From the NCBI GenBank assembly GCA_020056865.1, contig JAGVGX010000019.1:1-5905 (forward strand): DNA of 5,905 nt, in the 5' to 3' direction. Below the pieces are notes generated by a model. It searched no databases and was not told the DNA's origin. It saw only the letters and a list, made by a program, of their open reading frames with translations. A program made the translations under genes and the position numbers. Position 1 is the first letter of the stretch, and each line of letters begins with the position of its first letter. This document shows, one piece after another, positions 1 through 5,693 of the stretch. The DNA is from Desulfobacterales bacterium (GTDB lineage: Bacteria; Desulfobacterota; Desulfobacteria; Desulfobacterales; BuS5).

Positions 1-1619
1 AAAAAATTTACTTGTCCACGAAATGATATAATCAGTCCTTCGGATGTTAAAATATCGGTGGCGTTTGGAAAAGCATCCAGAACCGAAATCGGAGCACTTA
101 GCCTTTGTCGCTGGCTCATCCAATCACACATGGCTGTCAATGGCTGGACCAAAGACCAAGATATTTCCCGCCGTTTTCTTGATATAATACGTTGTTTTTC
201 CTCAATCAGTTTTTCGTGCAAATTTGACAGGGAATGAAATGAAAATTCAGGGGCATCAATTTCCAGAAAAACGGCAAGATTAATAGGTAAGCGAAGCAAT
301 TGGCGTTGTGGTTCATTTAACGAAGATGCATCAACGCCTTTATTTTTCAGAAGCGGCTCGATATCTGCTTTCCAATCAAGCAAAGGGACATCAATCGTTT
401 TTGTCCGATTAGCCTCTTTCAGTCTCCTTAATCTCGGATCACTATCCAGATCAAATGTTCGGCACACAACGACAATTCTGACACCTCCGAAATTGTGCGC
501 ATCGGTAATCAGCCGAAATATAACTTCTTTAACCTGTCCATCACGGCCCGATACCTCACTGACAGCATCAACTTGATCAATAAACAGAATGGGAGGTGTG
601 GTTGGGAATGTTCCCTTCAGAGTGCTGACAGGGCTTTCTTCTCTGCCTGTCAGTTTCTTTCCGAGTTCCTCCCTCGTGCCGCACGATAAATAGTGATCAA
701 CCCTAAATGCTAAATTAGGAACGTTAAGTTCACGAAGTTGCCCGATTGCACCACGTACAATCCCCGATTTTCCAGAGCCGGCAACACCCGTTAGCATTAC
801 CAGTTCAGGACCATCGGATTTGAGGATTTCATCGACTAACGTATTGACTTGACCTCTTACAATGGCCTCTCCGCCTGCTCCAAAAGGTGTATATGTTTTA
901 AGATATGCTTCGGTTTCATCCTTCAGCCGCTGTTGAATGGTAGGGTCAAACGCCCATTCCTTAAACTTCAGCACCCCTTGTGATTTTATAGCATTTCTCG
1001 TAAATTCTGACGTAAGAGTTTTGTTGAAATTATTTTCAAGGATATCTCGAAGATTAGGAAAAGCAGCTTTTCCGCCACTTTGGAAATATAGATCACCGTG
1101 AGATTCGATAAATGAGTCTAATTCTTTTTCTTTAATAAATTCAACATCGCTTCGCTTAAGCCAATCGAATACGACTTCATCGGGCTGCTGCCACTCTTTT
1201 TTTAATTGCTGAAACGAATTATTTTGAACATCAGATAGTATTGCCGTATATTGTTCATGCGAATTTGCAGTTCGCGCTTTTTCTGTAAGAATTCTGAAGT
1301 CGTTGGCATTGTCTTGAGAAACAAAAAAACAATGGGCATTTTCATCTGCCGATAACCGATTAGCAAATGCTTTTAATACTCCCTCTTTCTTGAGAGCATT
1401 TATTGTCCAGTTTCCTTTTGGAGCATTAACCTTGGTTTGATGCCATTCTGTAATATTTCCACGAACAATCGCGAATTCGAAACCTTGATATTCTGTTTCA
1501 ACACCTTCGAATTTCAACCATTCAGACCTCTTGCCAGCGATTACGTCTATTAAGGATCGGACAAGCCACTTCGCTTCATATCGATTCCCGAGTTTATCTG
1601 CTATTCCGCCTGGTATCAT
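1..1619 (-). CDS. STAND/NACHT-like P-loop NTPase with N-terminal Cap4/DUF4297-like nuclease domain (partial, C-terminus cut by left edge)
   Basis: I translated this by hand: 539 codons stay open from the ATG at 1619 to the window edge. Residues 11-90 look like a restriction-endonuclease-fold domain: GNRYEAKW (Glu15), then acidic residues at 41-48, then EWHQTK at 58-63, whose Q-x-K is the usual variant of the (D/E)xK catalytic motif in Cap4/DUF4297-type nucleases. It is followed by a conserved-looking WTINALKKEGVLKAF segment at 71-85. Residues 250-460 form the NTPase: Walker A GVAGSGKS at 278-285, Walker B ILFIDQVD at 344-351 with the D-x-x-D spacing typical of STAND/NACHT proteins, a sensor-like Arg in VVVCRTFD (Arg387), and an LPINL motif at 444-448 before the presumed winged helix. 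Known members of such nuclease-STAND families act in anti-phage defence, where the C-terminal part senses a phage product; here that part lies off the window. Inference: a soluble defence sensor-effector. A TTG at 1634 would add five residues; neither start has a strong ribosome binding site, and ATG is preferred. It lies 59 bases after the methyltransferase on the same strand. The NTPase call is firm, the nuclease subtype less so. Confidence 0.85.
   Translation of the reverse strand, partial: MIPGGIADKLGNRYEAKWLVRSLIDVIAGKRSEWLKFEGVETEYQGFEFAIVRGNITEWHQTKVNAPKGNWTINALKKEGVLKAFANRLSADENAHCFFVSQDNANDFRILTEKARTANSHEQYTAILSDVQNNSFQQLKKEWQQPDEVVFDWLKRSDVEFIKEKELDSFIESHGDLYFQSGGKAAFPNLRDILENNFNKTLTSEFTRNAIKSQGVLKFKEWAFDPTIQQRLKDETEAYLKTYTPFGAGGEAIVRGQVNTLVDEILKSDGPELVMLTGVAGSGKSGIVRGAIGQLRELNVPNLAFRVDHYLSCGTREELGKKLTGREESPVSTLKGTFPTTPPILFIDQVDAVSEVSGRDGQVKEVIFRLITDAHNFGGVRIVVVCRTFDLDSDPRLRRLKEANRTKTIDVPLLDWKADIEPLLKNKGVDASSLNEPQRQLLRLPINLAVFLEIDAPEFSFHSLSNLHEKLIEEKQRIISRKRREISWSLVQPLTAMCDWMSQRQRLSAPISVLDAFPNATDILTSEGLIISFRGQVNF
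765..788 (-). other. Walker A (P-loop) of the nuclease-NTPase
   Basis: These bases encode residues 278-285, GVAGSGKS, a complete GxxxxGKS nucleotide-binding loop. The preceding hydrophobic strand (LVMLT) and the Walker B at 567-590 (ILFIDQVD) complete a credible ATP- or GTP-hydrolysing core. Nothing in the motif is degraded, so the NTPase appears active. Confidence 0.93.
1431..1439 (-). other. Putative nuclease Q-x-K active-site motif
   Basis: Residues 61-63 (Gln-Thr-Lys) sit at the end of a predicted beta strand (GNITEWHQTKV), after an acidic stretch containing Glu41, Glu43 and Glu48, with Glu15 in the first helix. This order matches the E...D/E...QxK layout of Cap4/DUF4297-type PD-(D/E)xK nucleases. 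The assignment rests on motif order and recalled family appearance, not on an alignment. Confidence 0.6.
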
Positions 1620-1678
1620 TTTAAGTCGGTCCAAGTATTAAATTTCCATTTGACGAGTAGCATTTCATTCTTATTAAA
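1620..1678 (-). other. Intergenic gap between the methyltransferase and the nuclease-NTPase
   Basis: This is the only sizeable gap in the window, at 59 bases. I see no hairpin followed by a T-run on the minus strand, so no intrinsic terminator separates the two genes. A TAATAC sequence (minus strand, around 1637-1642) resembles a -10 box but has no matching -35 box at the right distance. Read-through from the upstream genes is the simplest reading. A weak GGA lies about 10 bases before either candidate start of the downstream gene (TTG 1634 or ATG 1619). Confidence 0.6.
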
Positions 1679-4600
1679 TTACGAATTATCAATTAATCCC
1701 CATTCCACGATTTTGATCTCTTCCGGGGTGAGGTCGTAGAGTTTGTAAACGAGCTGGTCGATTTCTCGTTCAAGAATTAATACATCGGCATTTGAATTGA
1801 CATTCTTTTCCTTCATCACTTTTTTCACTAAAAAATCAAGTTTATCATGCTGTTCTATATTTATCCAAGGTATCGGCATAACATCAGCATAACCCGGCAT
1901 AAAATGCATAGTTCGAATAGCCTGATTGAATACGAAATAGTAATAATAGAACGAAATGAATGTTGAGTTCAATAATCCGACCAAAAAGTTGTTACTTATT
2001 TTACTTGTTGTGGAAAAACACATAACTGTATTCAAACATAGACGACTATCGTAATCCAAAGCAGCCGTTATCTTTATATGAGGATATGGACGTGTTATGT
2101 GAGCTACAATATCCTGTATTACTACTTTCTCGCGTTTGGATCTATGCAGGTCATTATTATTCAAGAAATGATTTTCAAGATACCATCTCCCATCTTTTCT
2201 ATGCACAGTATGATAGCGCTGGATTTCTTTACCGGTAAGAACAGGAATACCTCGTTCTTCCCTATTTACATGCGGAGTCATTCCACCTTTACCATACCAA
2301 AAATCTACATACTCTGAAATTGGTTTACACGATAACTTAACCTTTTTAAGTATATTATAATAACTTTTGGGAAACCCAAAATAAAATGTGCCCTCTGTTA
2401 AAAAATCGCGGGGAGTTTGCATTTCAATTATAGTATTTTGCGAGAGGTATCCCGTCGTAATATTTTTCTTTGGATTAAGCTTATTACCTCTCTGAAGCAT
2501 AAAAATCAGCATTTCATACAATACCGCGTCAAATGATTTGCCCGCATCAATCAATACGGACAAATTATGTTCAGCAAGTAATTTCTTTCTCATTTCACGC
2601 CATGAAGTTACATATGAGAGACCCTTTGGAACAATGAATGTAAGAAAACCGCATTCACTGAGTAAATTATTCAATGTGTTTCGTATGAAAAATTCAGCGA
2701 GGTCACTCGTAGGTCCATAAATACGATGTTTCTTCAGTTTATTTTTAAGCGAGGTAGTAATTCCTGTATATCGTCCATACGGCGGGTTGGCAATGACCAC
2801 ATCAAACCCGCCTTTGTTGTGAAACACCTCGGAGAAATACACTTCAAAATCAAACTCGGTATGCCCATTGGTTATCCGGCTGATAAGCGCATCAATTTGC
2901 TGTTTGTATTCCTGCTTTTTGGTGGGATTGGTTTCATTGAAAAACTGCGGTTTTAGTTTTTCCAGATCATTGAAAAGATTAAAGTTAAACAGGTTTTTCT
3001 CCACCCCAAGCAAAGAATTCCCGCATACAATCTTATAATCCAGGTTCGGCAGGGGCTTGATGTTTTTAATGTCATCCTCATCCACTACCAGCGACAGCCA
3101 GAGCCGGAGTTTGGCAATCTCCACCGCACCCGGGTCAATGTCCACTCCGTACAGAGAACGTTCAATGCAGCGGCGTTTGAAATCATAGGTTGTTCTCTCT
3201 TTATCATTAAGAAAAACGGAGAGCACATTTCTGGCTTTTACAATCTCGCTCATCATACCCACAGGAAATGCCCCGGAACCGACAGCCGGGTCGCAGACCG
3301 TGATTTCTGCCAGTTTATCATCAAACAGTTTCGCATTTTTTCGGATACTTTCAGGCAATTGATGGGAATAGGTTCTTGTTTCCTTTCCCTTGCTCAATAC
3401 CCTTGCCTCGTTTTCGCTTACCTGCTCGCCGGTATGTATCAGGGTTTCAACGTCCTCTTTGGAAGGAATTAGAGATTGCTTGGCTTCGCTCGCAATGACT
3501 TCGGTATGAAGGTAGTTTATCAGGCTTTGCTGACACATGTAATGGACAATCTCACGGGGAGTATAATAGACGCCGAACTTTTTGTTGAATTTGTTTTCCT
3601 CGCCTTTTTTGCCGCCTTTTAATGCCTTTTTAAATTCAGCATAATTATCAGGCCGGATAGCATTGAATTTTTCATAGGATTTTCCCAGAAGTTCCGGATC
3701 GATGGCCACTTCCTTTTCAAGCGGTTCGTCCTCTTTAACGGTAAAATTGTAGCGGTCAAACACATCGAGTATACCTGTTCCAAAATCACCTTCTTTGGTT
3801 TTGGTTTGGTTGGAAAACAGCTTGTTTGGCAGAAGAATATCGATATGCACCCAGTCATAATTGCCGATGGGATCAAAAAGACCGCCGTTCAAAAAAGGAA
3901 TTTTGCAGTTAAAACGGCTGTAGTAACCATCGTCATGGCTTCGGTCATTACGTAACGCGTCATAAAAGAGCGGCTCCAGAATATCATTGAAGAAATTGTT
4001 ATAATCTCCATGTTTTTTTCCAAACAGTTCCCGCAGAAAATGCTTTGAGCCTGTGTTCCAGTCATCATCCCGGCCCACGCCGAACCAGCCTTTTTTCTGC
4101 AAAAAATAAAGGAATATAATCTGGCCCAGCAGTTTCTTGGCAAAGTTAACAGTATCAACGCCCTTGGCCTCAAATTCATTCCTCAGGCTGGAAGCCTGAG
4201 TTACTATCTTATCCAGCTCTTCTTTGGTATGAAGGAAAAGCTCACGGTATTTGAGGAAAAACTCTTTGGTGACGGTTTCAATATCAAAGGCTTTTTCGAT
4301 TTCTTTTAGAGTTGGGGCATGTTCATCATCTGCCAGGATATTGACGAGTCTGCTTTGCGCGGTGTGGCTTTTTTCGTTTTCACCGACAAGAAACGACCAG
4401 CGCCGGGCAGGGGTGAATTCTTCCTTCACTTTCATTCTGCCGGTTTTGGTCTTTTCAAATTTATATTCCATCTTTACCAGAGAAAAGCGCCAGTCTGCTT
4501 CTCCTGGAGAAACATAGGCAACCAGCGCCGCGTCTTTCAGTTCGCCGCTGCGGCTGCCGTTTAAGTACCATGCGATAAAATTTCTCTGCATGGTGCGGGC

Positions 4601-4855
4601 GCGTTCAAGTGATGTATCTTTCTGGAGAGTTATTACAAGAATATCAATGCGGTTTTCCCCGTCGCTGAACTTAGCGATGCGCTCCAGTGTTTTGATGTAT
4701 TGTTTATAGGCGTCCGGAATGTAATTTCCCTGGTAGATAAAAGACGCGTCATCAATTCTGTTAAGAAGGTTTTTGATGAAGTTGGTAAAACCGCTTTTAT
4801 CAAAAGAGCTTTCAAAGGTTTCTCTGATGAGGTTTTGTGCCTGCTGTTTATCCAT
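1679..4855 (-). CDS. Eco57I-like adenine-N6 DNA methyltransferase / probable restriction-modification polypeptide
   Basis: This 1058-residue protein transfers methyl groups from S-adenosylmethionine to adenine N6 in DNA. Motif X is seen in FGVYYTPREIV (427-437), the AdoMet-binding motif I in DPAVGSGAF (522-530), motif II/III-like segments in LYGVDIDPGAVEIAKLRLW (568-586) and IVCGNSLLG (609-617), and catalytic motif IV as NPPY (690-693), with a following GFLTFIVPKGLSY strand (736-748). The order X-I-IV with a C-terminal recognition region is the gamma-class layout of Eco57I-type enzymes. The C-terminal 220 residues include a 'GLLNSTFISFYYYYF' segment (960-974) typical of TaqI-like target recognition domains. 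The first 420 residues form a long extension (IDILVITLQK at 70-79, RNFIAWYL at 91-98) that in related long enzymes is linked to restriction or partner binding, but I cannot point to a certain nuclease motif. The length fits a type IIG-like fusion. The start codon follows the upstream stop by two bases. Two palindromic sequences lie inside the frame without breaking it. A BREX or DISARM methyltransferase role is possible but not shown by the visible neighbours. Confidence 0.9.
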   Translation of the reverse strand: MDKQQAQNLIRETFESSFDKSGFTNFIKNLLNRIDDASFIYQGNYIPDAYKQYIKTLERIAKFSDGENRIDILVITLQKDTSLERARTMQRNFIAWYLNGSRSGELKDAALVAYVSPGEADWRFSLVKMEYKFEKTKTGRMKVKEEFTPARRWSFLVGENEKSHTAQSRLVNILADDEHAPTLKEIEKAFDIETVTKEFFLKYRELFLHTKEELDKIVTQASSLRNEFEAKGVDTVNFAKKLLGQIIFLYFLQKKGWFGVGRDDDWNTGSKHFLRELFGKKHGDYNNFFNDILEPLFYDALRNDRSHDDGYYSRFNCKIPFLNGGLFDPIGNYDWVHIDILLPNKLFSNQTKTKEGDFGTGILDVFDRYNFTVKEDEPLEKEVAIDPELLGKSYEKFNAIRPDNYAEFKKALKGGKKGEENKFNKKFGVYYTPREIVHYMCQQSLINYLHTEVIASEAKQSLIPSKEDVETLIHTGEQVSENEARVLSKGKETRTYSHQLPESIRKNAKLFDDKLAEITVCDPAVGSGAFPVGMMSEIVKARNVLSVFLNDKERTTYDFKRRCIERSLYGVDIDPGAVEIAKLRLWLSLVVDEDDIKNIKPLPNLDYKIVCGNSLLGVEKNLFNFNLFNDLEKLKPQFFNETNPTKKQEYKQQIDALISRITNGHTEFDFEVYFSEVFHNKGGFDVVIANPPYGRYTGITTSLKNKLKKHRIYGPTSDLAEFFIRNTLNNLLSECGFLTFIVPKGLSYVTSWREMRKKLLAEHNLSVLIDAGKSFDAVLYEMLIFMLQRGNKLNPKKNITTGYLSQNTIIEMQTPRDFLTEGTFYFGFPKSYYNILKKVKLSCKPISEYVDFWYGKGGMTPHVNREERGIPVLTGKEIQRYHTVHRKDGRWYLENHFLNNNDLHRSKREKVVIQDIVAHITRPYPHIKITAALDYDSRLCLNTVMCFSTTSKISNNFLVGLLNSTFISFYYYYFVFNQAIRTMHFMPGYADVMPIPWINIEQHDKLDFLVKKVMKEKNVNSNADVLILEREIDQLVYKLYDLTPEEIKIVEWGLIDNS
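2777..2788 (-). other. Catalytic motif IV (NPPY) of the methyltransferase
   Basis: Residues 690-693, Asn-Pro-Pro-Tyr, form the adenine-flipping catalytic motif of amino-methyltransferases. It is preceded by the expected strand FDVVIA and is fully intact, which supports adenine-N6 rather than cytosine-C5 modification. Confidence 0.95.
3266..3292 (-). other. AdoMet-binding motif I of the methyltransferase
   Basis: Residues 522-530, DPAVGSGAF, are an intact motif I with the glycine-rich turn that contacts the methionine part of AdoMet. It is preceded by the hydrophobic strand LAEITVC. Confidence 0.93.
3472..3499 (-). repeat. Dispersed palindromic repeat (attgcgagcgaagcaat type) embedded in frame in a coding sequence
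   Basis: On the minus strand this reads GTCATTGCGAGCGAAGCCAAG followed by CAATCTC. It differs at one base from the form I recall for a widespread bacterial palindromic repeat. Outer arms ATTGC and GCAAT (3475-3479 and 3492-3496 on the plus strand) are complementary. It is translated as VIASEAKQSL, residues 453-462 of the methyltransferase, in the variable linker between motif X (ending about 440) and motif I (from 522). The consensus comes from memory, not from a search. Confidence 0.75.
4182..4200. repeat. Perfect 8-bp inverted repeat with 3-base loop inside the methyltransferase gene
   Basis: The plus strand reads CTCAGGCT-GGA-AGCCTGAG, a perfect hairpin. On the coding (minus) strand it encodes residues 219-225, TQASSLR, in a helical, low-conservation part of the N-terminal extension. 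Its core caggctggaagcctg resembles another dispersed palindrome I recall from bacterial genomes, but a chance hairpin is possible. Confidence 0.55.
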
Positions 4856-4857
4856 AA

Positions 4858-5691
4858 TTATTTCTCTATTTCAGGCAGTGTCAGATCATTTTTGGTTTTT
4901 TCTATAAATCTTTTTTTGGAGACAATAGACTTGCCCAGTTTTTTTTCAAGCTGCTCGCGGGCATTCCCGGCGATCTTGCCGCCAGCCCTGGCGTCCTCTT
5001 TGAGTTTCGGGATACCTTTTGAATCCTCAGTACGATGTATCTCGGTGGTCGCGCGCTCGCTCAACATTGTAAAAATCAACTCAAAATCATCCATGTGATC
5101 ACGAAGATTTTCACGTTTTAATCCTTTGAGTTTTTTATATTCTGCAGGGGTAAGCCCAAATGCTGCTTTTGATATCTCAGCAGTCAATATTTCATAATCC
5201 TTCTGCTCTCTGGCGCCGCGCTGCTGCCATTCATCCGTCAATTCTTCCCGGATCGCTATACCGCGCATCCTCTTTTCTATCCAGTCTTCAGGATAGCCTT
5301 TTAATTTGTAAAGCAGTCGGGTCCTTTTTGTGGACAGCTCGGGGTCCTCAATTTCCTGCACCCGCTCATAACCGACTTTTGCCAGCCAGCGTTTAAAGGG
5401 CTCTGCTTTCGGAGAAGGGATCGACTGGATTATGCGAAAGATACCTTCGGTGTTGGCGCAGTTTACCTTCTGCCTGCCTCCTTCTGTTTCAAGCCAAAGG
5501 GGGGTGACAATTTGTCCCCACCCTTTAGATAACTCATTGTCACGCCTACGCATTTTCTTGATATAGTCGGTACTGTTAATGGTATCAGTCAAGACCCCCA
5601 CAACATCGCCTACCGAGAACCACCATTCATTTTTAAAAATGGTTTTCCGGATTTTTTTTCCTTTAAACACGACAATTTTTGTTGATTCCAT
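4858..5691 (-). CDS. Bro-N domain protein with DinD-like C-terminal region
   Basis: This protein has 277 residues. The first ~110 form a Bro-N (baculovirus repeated ORF / phage antirepressor type) domain: NEWWFSVGDVVGVL at 21-34 and CANTEGIFRIIQSIPSPKAEPFKRWLAKV around 78-106, ending in the typical VGYERVQE. Bro-N domains are putative DNA-binding modules common in phage antirepressors and in accessory genes of restriction loci. Residues 195-260 (FELIFTMLSERATTEI, then GGKIAGNAREQLEKKLGKSIVS) resemble the C-terminal part of DinD, the LexA-controlled protein that antagonises RecA filaments in E. coli. This second match is recalled, not aligned. The middle (110-195) is helical and rich in charged residues. 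No signal peptide or membrane segment is present. The gene sits between the upstream partial gene and the methyltransferase with two-base gaps on both sides, so it is a built-in member of the operon. Likely role: regulation of, or DNA binding for, the restriction-modification genes; the actual function is unproven. Confidence 0.87.
   Translation of the reverse strand: MESTKIVVFKGKKIRKTIFKNEWWFSVGDVVGVLTDTINSTDYIKKMRRRDNELSKGWGQIVTPLWLETEGGRQKVNCANTEGIFRIIQSIPSPKAEPFKRWLAKVGYERVQEIEDPELSTKRTRLLYKLKGYPEDWIEKRMRGIAIREELTDEWQQRGAREQKDYEILTAEISKAAFGLTPAEYKKLKGLKRENLRDHMDDFELIFTMLSERATTEIHRTEDSKGIPKLKEDARAGGKIAGNAREQLEKKLGKSIVSKKRFIEKTKNDLTLPEIEK
4863..4867 (-). promoter_or_regulatory. Weak ribosome binding site of the methyltransferase
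   Basis: AGAGA lies eight bases before the ATG at 4855, inside the last codons of the upstream gene. It is a poor Shine-Dalgarno match. With only two bases between stop and start, translational coupling by terminating ribosomes probably sets expression of the large enzyme. Confidence 0.5.
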
Positions 5692-5693
5692 AA

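Noticed and set aside
280..297. Partial match (gcgaagcaat) to the palindromic repeat found at 3472-3499
   Set aside because: Only about 12 bases match, the second arm is absent, and the bases encode LLRLPINL, a motif expected in this NTPase family, so the match is coincidental.
625..653. Perfect 8-bp inverted repeat CTGACAGG / CCTGTCAG with a 13-base loop
   Set aside because: It lies in the NTPase coding sequence between Walker A and B. With a free loop length, one or two such repeats are expected by chance in a window this size, and there is no T-run.
495..689. 64-codon open frame on the plus strand
   Set aside because: It is fully antisense to the NTPase core that carries Walker B, with no independent support.
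1620..1692. Possible promoter for the nuclease-NTPase (TTGATA at 1687-1692, TAATAC near 1637-1642)
   Set aside because: The two boxes are about 44 bases apart, and neither has a partner at 16-18 bases, so no promoter can be supported.
3619..4179. Two minus-strand frames of 85 and 96 codons overlapping the methyltransferase
   Set aside because: They are out-of-frame shadows of the methyltransferase, whose frame is continuous and conserved across this region; low-quality composition and no domains.
4700..5098. 132-codon open frame on the plus strand
   Set aside because: It is antisense to the start of the methyltransferase and the end of the Bro-N gene, has no recognisable domain or ribosome binding site, and both opposing genes are well supported by motifs.
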